A DNA stretch of 6,508 nucleotides from CAZFYZ01 sp964523735 (lineage in GTDB: Bacteria > Armatimonadota > UBA5829), in NCBI GenBank assembly GCA_964523735.1, contig CAZFYZ010000173.1, positions 1-6,508 on the forward strand, given 5' to 3'. The translations under genes and the position numbers were made by a program. Under the pieces are notes generated by a model. That model was not told where the DNA came from and searched no databases. It worked only from the letters and a program-made list of their open reading frames with translations. Below, piece after piece: positions 1 to 6,508 of the stretch (position 1 is the first letter of the stretch; every line of letters starts with the position of its first letter).

Positions 1-3000
1 GACATGCTCAACGTGGACCCTGGCGATCCGCGCGATGGCACGATGACTTACTACTACACCAATCAGCAGAGCGCCCGGCTGATGTTCTATCACGACCATG
101 TCTACGGCATCACCCGTCTCAATGTATATGCTGGTGAGGCCGCCGGCTACATGATCCAGGACGACATCGAGAAGGAACTGGTGGACGCAGGGATCATTCC
201 GGCTGACCAGATCCCGCTGATCGTCCAGGACAAGACTTTCGTGGACGCCGACACAATCGGCCAACTTGATCCGACGTGGCGCTGGGGAACCGGCGCTGAC
301 AACGACGGTAACGGCTACCCAGACTACAAGACAGGCGATATGTGGGTGCCGCATGTCTACATGCCCGCTCAGAACCCCTATGACCTGTCTGGAATGGCGG
401 CGATGGGCCGCTGGCACTATGGTCCCTGGTTCTGGCCGCCGACCCTGGGGATAGGTCACCCGCCGATCCCAAATCCTTACTACGACCCCGTCAACTGGCC
501 GTGGCAAGCACCGGAAATACCGGATGTTCCTGATCCTTCCATGGGTATGGAGGCATTCAACGACACGCCAATGGTGAACGGCACGCCTTACCCTGTGCTT
601 GACGTCGAGCCGAAGGCGTATCGCCTGCGGGTGCTCAACGCTGCCAACGACCGGTTCTTCAACCTGCAGCTCTACGTTGCGGACGAGAGCATTCCCGCGC
701 TGCCGGACGGGCGGGTCAACACCGAAGTCAAGATGGTCCCGGCCTCTCCCTATCCAGACGATCCGACTTGGCCGGCCGACTATGCCGATGGCAACCCGAC
801 TTGGCCGCTTGACGGTCGAGACGGCGGCGTGCCTGATTGGAACACTAGAGGACCGCAGTGGATACAGATCGGCACGGAGGGTGGTTTCCTGCCGATGCCG
901 GTTGTCCTTGAGCAGCGCCCGATCGACTGGAATGTGGACGTCACAACGTTCAACGCGGGTATCGTTAACTCCAAGTCTCTGCTTGTAGCGCCGGCCGAGC
1001 GTGCTGATGTGGTTGTGGACTTCTCGGCTTTCGCGGGCAAGACACTGATTCTCTACAACGACGCGCCGGGCGCGTTTCCTGCCCCTGACGCTCGATATGA
1101 CTACTACACCGGCATGCCCGATATGCGAGACACCGGTGGTCACTATCCGACAGAGGTCGGCCGTGGCCCCAACACTCGTACGGTCATGCAGATCCGTGTC
1201 GCTGACACCACTCCGGCTGCCGCCTTTGACCTGGAAGCACTGAACACAGCCTGGCAGTCAACAGGAAACGGAGACGGTGTGTTCGAGCGCGACCAGGACC
1301 CGATCATCGTTGCCCAAGGCGAGATGACCGACGGCTACGATGCCTACAACAAGGCCTACGGCGCGACCTTCCCGTCCACCTGGCCGAACTGGGGCATTGC
1401 AAGGATTCACGACACCTCGCTCAAGTTCTCGCTCGTTGACGGCACCATCGTGACCGTCCCACTGGAGCGTAAGGCGATCCAGGACGAGATGGGGGAGACG
1501 TTCGACGATTACGGTAGAATGAGCGGCAAGATTGGACTGCAGCTCCCGAACCCAGTGGCTGGAGGACAGACATTCGTTCTCAAGAGCTATGTGGACCCCT
1601 CCAGTGAGAACATCACCGCGTCGATGACCCCTCTCACGCCTCCTCTGGGGCCGGAGGGTATCCAGATCTGGAAGATCACGCACAACGGTGTGGACACGCA
1701 CCCGATTCACTTCCACCTATTCGACGTGCAGCTCATCAACCGCGTCGGTTGGGACAACGGCGTGAGTCTGCCGGATGCCAATGAGCTTGGCTGGAAGGAC
1801 ACCGTCAGAATCAGCCCGCTCGAGGACACGATCGTTGCCCTCAGGCCGGTCACGCCCAGTTTGCCCTTCAAGCTGCCGGACAGCGTTCGTCTGCTTGATC
1901 CGACAATGCCCGAGGGCTTCACCTGGCATACCTTCGATAACCTGACCGGCGACGGGCCGGAGATCCAGGTCAATGAAGTGACCAACTTCGGCTGGGAGTA
2001 TATGTGGCACTGCCATATCCTGAGCCACGAAGAGATGGAGATGATGAGACCGATCAGCTTCTTCGTCTCTCCGGCGACAGTCACCGCGCTTACCGCCACT
2101 CCGTCTTGGGCGCTGCCGGCCTCAGTCAAGCTGGATTGGACGAACATCGCTCCGATCCCCACGGTGACGAACCTGGTTGTGGAGAGGGCGGACGATGCTG
2201 ACTTCACACTGGGCGTGACCCAGTTCACGGTCAACGATCCTGCCGCAGTCACCTTCATTGACGACACAGTGGCGCAGGGCAGGACGTACTTCTACCGAGT
2301 GCGGACCGAGAACGTGGTCAGCTACTCAGCCTGGTCGAACGTTGCTTCGGCTACGACTACCATAGTCCCGCCTGCGGCGCCTAGCGGACTGATCGCCATC
2401 GTCGGCGTGCCGCTCGCAATCGACCTGCAGTGGACCGACAACTCCGACAACGAGGCCGGCTTCCGCGTGGAGCGCGCAGCGGTGACGGGCGGTGTGGTTG
2501 GAGACTACGCTGTCGTAGGCACGGTCGCTGCCAACCAGACGACACACACAGACCTGGCTATCGCATCGCAGGTGGCCTACAGCTACCGGGTAGTGGCGTT
2601 CAACGCCGCAGGCGAGGCAATGTCCGAAGCGGTTCAGATAGTCGCGCCTGAGGCTGTGAGCCTTGCTCAGGCTAAGACAACCACGACAGACAACACGTTG
2701 ATCGTGCTGCCGAACGTGACAGTCACGGCCGTATTCCCAGCCGTGTCTGCTTACTACGTGCAGCAGCAGGATAGGATCGCAGGCATCCGAGCTGAATCGA
2801 CTACTCTGCCGACTGTGGGAGCCATCGGGAACATCCAAGGCGTTCTGCAGACGATCAACGGCGAGAGAGTGATCACCAACGCGGTCTTCACTCCGACAGT
2901 TGCTCCGGCTTCGGCCACCCTGAATGCCGGCAAACCGCTGGGCGCTATCGTTCGAAGCGTCGGCGGCGGCCCGAACGGACTTGTCCCCGGTATGACCGGA

Positions 3001-4440
3001 ATGGTCGGTCTGAACAACGTAGGACTGCTCCTGAAGACGACCGGCAAGGTCGTGGGCCAGGGCATCGGCTTTGTCAGCCTGAGCGATGGCTCCGGCACGA
3101 TCAAAGTCATTGCTCCGGAGGGCGTCACGCTTCCGGCGCTTGATCAGATGGCCGCTATCACGGGCATCTGCTCGGTCGAGGCAGCAGGCGCTGAGCTGCA
3201 CCCGATACTGCTTGTCAGAGCGCAGTCTGATGTCCAGGTCATACAGAACTCGGCGAATGCCGATGTGATCACCGAGTGGAACGTCAACACCATCAACGCC
3301 TTCAAGACCGCGGGTCTCACGTCTCTGACGGCATCCCGCGTGCTGGCGATGGTGCATGCCTCTATCTACGATGCAGTCAACTCGATAGCGGGAGGCTACC
3401 AGCAGTATCGAATGACAGTCCCCGGTGCGGCGGGCGCTTCGAAAGAGGCGGCGGCGGCATCGGCGGCGCATCGCGTTCTGTCATCGCTCTACCCGGCTCA
3501 GGCTGCCACTCTGGACGCTGCCCTTGCGGCATCACTGGCCAAAGTCCCTGATGGGCAAGCCAAGACCGATGGCATAGCAGTCGGTTTGGCTGTTGCCGAT
3601 GCTATGATCGCGTGGCGGAGCACCGATCACTCCGGCGACATGACTCACTTCATGGGTGGAACTGACCCCGGCCAGTGGCGGCCGACCCCGCCCGACTTCA
3701 TGATGGGCATGATGGCGCAGTGGCCGACTGTTACGCCGTTCGCAATGGCAAGTGGCTCGCAGTTCAGGCTGGCGGCTCCGCCCGCTCTGGGTAGCCCTGA
3801 ATACGCTCAGGCAGTCAACGAGGTCAAGGAGATCGGTCGCAAGAACAGCGCGACTCGAACAGCCGAGCAGACTGCAATCGCCTACTTCTGGGCCGACAGC
3901 CCAGGCACTGTGACAACCGTGGGGCGCTGGAACGTGATCGCCCAAGAGGCGGCGATCGGCCACGCCCTGTCCCTCGAGCAGAAAGCACGCTTGTTTGCCC
4001 TGCTGAACATCTCGCTTGCGGATGCGGGCATCAGCGTGTGGGACACCAAGTACTACTATGCTCTCTGGCGGCCAATCACGGCGATTCGCGAGGCGGCGTC
4101 CGATGGGAACGACGCTACCGTTGCTGACGCGATGTGGATGCCGGAACTGATGACTCCCGCGTTCCCTGAGTACACTTCGGCCCACAGCACATTCAGCGCG
4201 GCTGCGGCTGAGGTCCTCAAGCGGGCATTCGGGACTGACCTCGAAGTGATAGCGATCCCGTCGCTCTCAGCACCGCTCACCCATCGCCACTACGGCAGCT
4301 TCACGCAAGCCTCCGAAGAGGCGGGAATGAGCCGGATCTACGGCGGCATTCACTACAGGTTCAGTGACGAGCGAGCACAGACAGCCGGTAGGACCGTTGC
4401 GGGCTATGTGTTCGACAACTTCCTGCAGAGCGCGCCGTAG
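1..4440 (+). CDS. Multicopper oxidase - fibronectin III - OB-like - vanadium haloperoxidase-like fusion protein, 5'-partial
   Basis: Residues are counted from the ATG at 4, but the frame is open to the left edge and the first copper motif (HxHG) is absent, so the gene begins upstream. The N-terminal part matches CotA/bilirubin-oxidase multicopper oxidases, which couple substrate oxidation to O2 reduction to water. It shows YHDHVYGITRLNVYAG (29-44), HPIHFH (566-571) and HCHILSHEEMEMM (669-681), with type 1 copper ligands H566, C670, H675 and probably M680. Two fibronectin III-like domains follow (about 690-788 and 790-882), then a beta-rich OB-like region (about 888-1083). The C-terminus (about 1087-1478) resembles PAP2-family vanadium haloperoxidases: K1349 and R1356 (spacing 7), S1392-A-H1394, and R1444 and H1450 (spacing 6) match the vanadate pocket of fungal chloroperoxidase. 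Export is likely but the signal peptide is off the window. There is no C-terminal anchor. Substrates are unknown. The domain calls are firm; catalytic activity of the C-terminal part is inferred, and acid phosphatase is an alternative. Confidence 0.93.
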   Translation, partial: DMLNVDPGDPRDGTMTYYYTNQQSARLMFYHDHVYGITRLNVYAGEAAGYMIQDDIEKELVDAGIIPADQIPLIVQDKTFVDADTIGQLDPTWRWGTGADNDGNGYPDYKTGDMWVPHVYMPAQNPYDLSGMAAMGRWHYGPWFWPPTLGIGHPPIPNPYYDPVNWPWQAPEIPDVPDPSMGMEAFNDTPMVNGTPYPVLDVEPKAYRLRVLNAANDRFFNLQLYVADESIPALPDGRVNTEVKMVPASPYPDDPTWPADYADGNPTWPLDGRDGGVPDWNTRGPQWIQIGTEGGFLPMPVVLEQRPIDWNVDVTTFNAGIVNSKSLLVAPAERADVVVDFSAFAGKTLILYNDAPGAFPAPDARYDYYTGMPDMRDTGGHYPTEVGRGPNTRTVMQIRVADTTPAAAFDLEALNTAWQSTGNGDGVFERDQDPIIVAQGEMTDGYDAYNKAYGATFPSTWPNWGIARIHDTSLKFSLVDGTIVTVPLERKAIQDEMGETFDDYGRMSGKIGLQLPNPVAGGQTFVLKSYVDPSSENITASMTPLTPPLGPEGIQIWKITHNGVDTHPIHFHLFDVQLINRVGWDNGVSLPDANELGWKDTVRISPLEDTIVALRPVTPSLPFKLPDSVRLLDPTMPEGFTWHTFDNLTGDGPEIQVNEVTNFGWEYMWHCHILSHEEMEMMRPISFFVSPATVTALTATPSWALPASVKLDWTNIAPIPTVTNLVVERADDADFTLGVTQFTVNDPAAVTFIDDTVAQGRTYFYRVRTENVVSYSAWSNVASATTTIVPPAAPSGLIAIVGVPLAIDLQWTDNSDNEAGFRVERAAVTGGVVGDYAVVGTVAANQTTHTDLAIASQVAYSYRVVAFNAAGEAMSEAVQIVAPEAVSLAQAKTTTTDNTLIVLPNVTVTAVFPAVSAYYVQQQDRIAGIRAESTTLPTVGAIGNIQGVLQTINGERVITNAVFTPTVAPASATLNAGKPLGAIVRSVGGGPNGLVPGMTGMVGLNNVGLLLKTTGKVVGQGIGFVSLSDGSGTIKVIAPEGVTLPALDQMAAITGICSVEAAGAELHPILLVRAQSDVQVIQNSANADVITEWNVNTINAFKTAGLTSLTASRVLAMVHASIYDAVNSIAGGYQQYRMTVPGAAGASKEAAAASAAHRVLSSLYPAQAATLDAALAASLAKVPDGQAKTDGIAVGLAVADAMIAWRSTDHSGDMTHFMGGTDPGQWRPTPPDFMMGMMAQWPTVTPFAMASGSQFRLAAPPALGSPEYAQAVNEVKEIGRKNSATRTAEQTAIAYFWADSPGTVTTVGRWNVIAQEAAIGHALSLEQKARLFALLNISLADAGISVWDTKYYYALWRPITAIREAASDGNDATVADAMWMPELMTPAFPEYTSAHSTFSAAAAEVLKRAFGTDLEVIAIPSLSAPLTHRHYGSFTQASEEAGMSRIYGGIHYRFSDERAQTAGRTVAGYVFDNFLQSAP
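763..807 (+). repeat. Short direct repeat inside the multicopper oxidase domain
   Basis: The 12-mer CCGACTTGGCCG occurs at 763-774 and again at 796-807, exactly 33 bases (11 codons) apart. It encodes the two PTWP units of a proline, tryptophan and aspartate-rich loop. This looks like a small in-frame duplication that lengthened a surface loop just before the conserved QWIQIGTEGG strand. Confidence 0.6.
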
Positions 4441-4470
4441 TAGGGGTTACGACCCATCTGGAAGGAGATC

Positions 4471-4500
4471 AGGGGAGGGAGCGATCCCTCCCCTTGTTTT
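4471..4500 (+). terminator. Rho-independent terminator of the fusion gene
   Basis: A perfect 10-bp GC-rich stem (AGGGGAGGGA at 4471-4480 pairing with TCCCTCCCCT at 4485-4494) closes a GCGA loop, which is of GNRA type. The T-rich run TGTTTT follows at 4495-4500. It begins 30 bases after the TAG of the large gene. Read on the minus strand the stem still forms, but GATCTCC follows it instead of a T tract, so it should terminate mainly rightward transcription. Confidence 0.88.
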
Positions 4501-4553
4501 GTGACTTGGAGTGCGGAGATTCAGTTCCACTTTCGGTGCGACCATGTCTGCTG

Positions 4554-5030
4554 CTAGACTGCGGTCTTGGGGAGGAACGCTTCGTTCGGGCATCGTTCAC
4601 GAAGGATTGCCAGAACGCGATCTCGGCTCCTCGGCATGAACAGGACTTTGTCCGTTCCCCGGTTCTCGTCCTGGTAATGCAGTATCAAGCTTCGAACAAC
4701 GAAGAGCAGCCTCTTGTCCTGCACGTCGATGATCGACGAATAGGGGATGCTGAGGTCAAAGCCGCCGTAGAATGGCGCGATCATGCTGAACGGGTAGTGG
4801 ATCCGCATGACGATGCGGTCCTCGAGGAACAGCGCCATCAGGCAGTTCCGAGCATTGAGCATCTGTGTCCACAAGTTGGTGAGCCTGTAGCCGGAGCACC
4901 ATCTCTCTGCGTGCAGAATGTCTGCCTTGGCTATCCTCGGACGCTGCAGGACAATGATCGTGTGCCAGATGAGCCATCCGAGAGGCAGAGCCCACCGAGT
5001 GGCATCCCAAACTTGCTGAGCGAATGTCAT
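4554..5030 (-). CDS. Small membrane protein with PH-like C-terminal domain, function unknown
   Basis: This is a 158-residue protein starting at ATG 5030-5028 with a GGAG site 7 bases upstream, and ending at TAG 4556-4554. Residues 12-28 (WALPLGWLIWHTIIVLQ) form one hydrophobic segment, probably a membrane anchor. The rest is soluble. From about 67 to 145 it has the alternating beta pattern and final helix of small bacterial PH-like proteins: FLEDRIVMRI, then IPYSSIIDVQDK, then LILHYQDENRGTDKVLFMP, then a helix SRDRVLAILRERC. No catalytic motif is seen, so it is more likely a binding or scaffold module than an enzyme. It lies 38 bp after the CorC-type gene on the same strand and is probably cotranscribed with it. 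A 186-residue frame on the opposite strand overlaps it, but the ribosome site, the membrane helix and the fold pattern favour this strand. The PH-like call is by pattern only. Confidence 0.75.
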   Translation of the reverse strand: MTFAQQVWDATRWALPLGWLIWHTIIVLQRPRIAKADILHAERWCSGYRLTNLWTQMLNARNCLMALFLEDRIVMRIHYPFSMIAPFYGGFDLSIPYSSIIDVQDKRLLFVVRSLILHYQDENRGTDKVLFMPRSRDRVLAILRERCPNEAFLPKTAV

Positions 5031-5037
5031 CCGTCTT

Positions 5038-5041
5038 CTCC
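5038..5041 (-). promoter_or_regulatory. Ribosome binding site of the small membrane protein gene
   Basis: On the minus strand GGAG is followed by 7 bases (AAGACGG) and then ATG at 5030-5028. This is a standard strength and spacing, and it supports that start and the minus-strand coding assignment. Confidence 0.75.
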
Positions 5042-5068
5042 AGCCGGCCAGTAAGGATGCAGCCGGGT

Positions 5069-6457
5069 CTAACGCTTGCCGCTTGAGCCGTTCTGGCCGT
5101 TCTGTTTTGATCGGCCGTTGCTCGCCTGGTCGTCCTCAGCCTCGACCGGGCGATCGGTGCGGGTGACGGCTATCGTGCTTACTCGGCCTGCGTCGATCTC
5201 GTGGACTGTGAAGTCGAGGTTTGAGTAGCTCACGGTCTCTCCCTCGTTCGGCTGGTGGCCAAAGAGGTCGAATACGAACCCACCGATGGTCTCGTATTCC
5301 TCGCTCTCGGGGATGTCCAAATCCATCTGCTCATTGAGATCGTCCACATTCATACGGGCGTTGACAATGGCGTGGTCTTCGTCGATCACCTGGATCAGCG
5401 GCTCCTCGATATCGTACTCATCGCGGATCTCGCCGACAATCTCCTCCAGCAGGTCCTCAACGGTTACGAGGCCCGCTGTGCCGCCATACTCATCGCGAAC
5501 GATCGCCATCTGTATGTTGCCCTTCTTGAACTCGGTCAAGAGTTCGTCGACGTCTTTTGTCTCGGGGATATAATAGGCCGGGCGCATGACGGCTCTGATG
5601 TCGAAGAGCCGCTTGTCTTGCCGCAGTATTGGCAGCAGGTCTTTTGCGTGCACTACTCCGACAACGCTATCGATGTTCTCTTCATAGATGGGGATCCGCG
5701 AGTGACCGGTGCTGGTGATCAGGTCGAGAAGCTCATCGAGTGAGGAGGTGATCGGCGCGGCTTTCATATCCGTGCGGGGCTTCATCACCTGCCGCGCGAC
5801 AGTGTCGGTGAAGTCGAAGATGGAGTGGATCATCTCCTTCTCCTCTTCTTCGATCACGCCCTCCTCTTCGCCCGCTTCAACGAGCATCCTGAGCTCCTCT
5901 TCGGTGACGACGGGCGCAGTGAACTTGACGTGGCCGCCGAACGGTCTCACAAGGAGATCACTTGTGAAGCCGATGACCTTAACCGCGGGGTAAGCTACCA
6001 ACGAGAGGAAATAGATGGGTGAGGCGAAGAAGAGCGCAAGTCTCTCGGAATGCAGCATCGCAAGGCTCTTGGGTGCAATTTCCCCAAGAACGAGGGTGAC
6101 AAACCCGAGCACGAGAGTCACGAGGAAGACGGCCGCTGCGTGGGCGGCATCAGGGGACATCCCCAGGCGGCCCAGCAAATCTGTCGGCGTGTCTGCCAGT
6201 GATACGGCGGCAAACGCCGATGCCAGGAACCCGACAAACGTGACGCCGATCTGCACCGTCGCCATGAAGCTGGTCGGCCGGTCCAGCAGTTTCTGCACGA
6301 TCACTGCCTTGCCGTTGCCTTCCTCGATGAGCTGCTTTATGCGTGTGCGCCTGACAGAAACCAGCGCAATCTCCGCCGCGGAGAAGAACGCGTTAAGCAG
6401 CACCAAGACCAGAATCAGCGCCAGGTTGAATGGTATACTATTTGGGTCTTCGTCCAC
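5069..6457 (-). CDS. CorC/HlyC family (CNNM-type) membrane protein with DUF21, CBS pair and CorC_HlyC domains
   Basis: This integral membrane protein belongs to the family that includes CorC, YfjD/TlyC-type 'hemolysins' and eukaryotic CNNMs, which are linked to Mg2+/Co2+ transport or efflux. With the chosen start it has 462 residues. The DUF21 domain spans about 8-185. Its hydrophobic segments lie near 10-30, 64-87, 107-124 and 143-163, and it carries the signatures NAFFSAAEIALVSVRR (22-37) and LGEIAPKSLAM (124-134). An acidic linker (about 186-207, rich in E) leads to a CBS pair (about 224-346) with GHSRIPIY and RDEYGGTAGLVTVEDLLEEI. A CorC_HlyC domain (about 358-433, with YETIGGFVFDLFG) and a polar tail rich in N, G, S and K finish the protein. 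The CBS pair should sense adenine nucleotide such as MgATP. The GTG at 6457 is preferred because AAGGA lies 10 bases upstream and the protein then begins just before the first helix. A longer GTG start at 6493 has no ribosome site and directly follows a stop codon. Its transport direction and ion cannot be read from sequence. Confidence 0.94.
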   Translation of the reverse strand: MDEDPNSIPFNLALILVLVLLNAFFSAAEIALVSVRRTRIKQLIEEGNGKAVIVQKLLDRPTSFMATVQIGVTFVGFLASAFAAVSLADTPTDLLGRLGMSPDAAHAAAVFLVTLVLGFVTLVLGEIAPKSLAMLHSERLALFFASPIYFLSLVAYPAVKVIGFTSDLLVRPFGGHVKFTAPVVTEEELRMLVEAGEEEGVIEEEEKEMIHSIFDFTDTVARQVMKPRTDMKAAPITSSLDELLDLITSTGHSRIPIYEENIDSVVGVVHAKDLLPILRQDKRLFDIRAVMRPAYYIPETKDVDELLTEFKKGNIQMAIVRDEYGGTAGLVTVEDLLEEIVGEIRDEYDIEEPLIQVIDEDHAIVNARMNVDDLNEQMDLDIPESEEYETIGGFVFDLFGHQPNEGETVSYSNLDFTVHEIDAGRVSTIAVTRTDRPVEAEDDQASNGRSKQNGQNGSSGKR

Positions 6458-6467
6458 TTCTAGCTTA

Positions 6468-6472
6468 TCCTT
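6468..6472 (-). promoter_or_regulatory. Probable ribosome binding site of the CorC-type gene
   Basis: AAGGA on the minus strand lies 10 bases before the GTG at 6457-6455. The spacing is slightly long but usable. The site decides between this GTG and the one 12 codons upstream at 6493, which has no purine-rich site in the bases available. Confidence 0.55.
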
Positions 6473-6508
6473 GCGGGATGGTGCACCGGGCACCTAGAAC
6501 ACACTTGG

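Noticed and set aside
4..6. ATG at position 4 as the true start of the large gene
   Set aside because: The sequence from there on matches the middle of the first cupredoxin domain of CotA-like enzymes, and the essential HxHG motif would be missing. The frame is open upstream.
1707..2267. Minus-strand open frame of 186 codons opposite the last copper motifs
   Set aside because: It covers the HPIHFH and HCHILSH coding region on the other strand, has no recognisable features and has no convincing ribosome site.
2326..3471. Minus-strand open frame of 381 codons opposite the fibronectin and OB-like region
   Set aside because: Its translation is rich in R, D, H, S and C with no domain-like pattern. 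It lies wholly opposite a frame with clear domain homology on both sides, so it is a shadow of high-GC coding DNA.
3532..4185. Minus-strand open frame of 217 codons opposite the haloperoxidase domain
   Set aside because: The plus strand here carries the conserved vanadium haloperoxidase motifs. The reverse translation is rich in R, H and G and has no domain.
4494..5054. Plus-strand open frame of 186 codons over the small membrane protein gene
   Set aside because: It starts inside the T-rich tail of the terminator, its translation lacks a hydrophobic core or known pattern, and the opposite strand has a good ribosome site, a membrane helix and a PH-like pattern.
6458..6493. Longer start (GTG at 6493) for the CorC-type gene
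   Set aside because: It directly follows an in-frame TAG, has no purine-rich site in the bases available, and adds 12 polar residues not expected ahead of the first DUF21 helix. It cannot be fully excluded.
1..6508. CRISPR array, tRNA, rRNA, insertion sequence ends or attachment sites
   Set aside because: No regularly spaced repeats, cloverleaf-like sequence, terminal inverted repeats or transposase or integrase motifs were found by eye on either strand.

Overview
The window looks like bacterial chromosomal DNA of moderately high GC content (estimated by eye, about 60%). It has three genes in two convergent groups. Shine-Dalgarno-like sites and a Rho-independent terminator support a bacterial origin. 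The phylum cannot be fixed. Fibronectin-type and OB-like spacers inside a giant secreted-type enzyme recall modular proteins of environmental phyla such as Armatimonadota or Planctomycetota, but this is only an impression. I see no transposase, integrase, CRISPR array, tRNA or rRNA.

Positions 1-4440 (+) hold the 3' part of one very large gene, open at the left edge. Its product joins two unrelated metalloenzymes in one chain. The first is a CotA/bilirubin-oxidase-like multicopper oxidase, for which three of the four copper motifs are visible. Two fibronectin type III-like domains and a beta-rich, OB-like region follow. The C-terminal ~390 residues form a PAP2-superfamily vanadium-dependent haloperoxidase-like domain with its vanadate-binding residues in place. 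The gene ends at a 10-bp perfect hairpin with a GCGA loop and a T-rich tail. This fusion is the most unusual item in the window.

Positions 4554-6457 (-) hold a probable two-gene operon converging on the large gene. It is transcribed from right to left. First comes a CorC/HlyC (CNNM-type) membrane protein with DUF21, paired CBS and C-terminal CorC_HlyC domains. After 38 bp comes a small one-helix membrane protein of 158 residues with a PH-like tail. Its exact role is unknown. The promoter of this pair lies beyond the right edge.

Nothing in the sequence links the two groups functionally. The large enzyme is probably exported and oxidises metals, phenolics or halides outside the cytoplasm. The CorC-type protein is an inner-membrane protein of the kind tied to divalent cation (Mg2+/Co2+) homeostasis.
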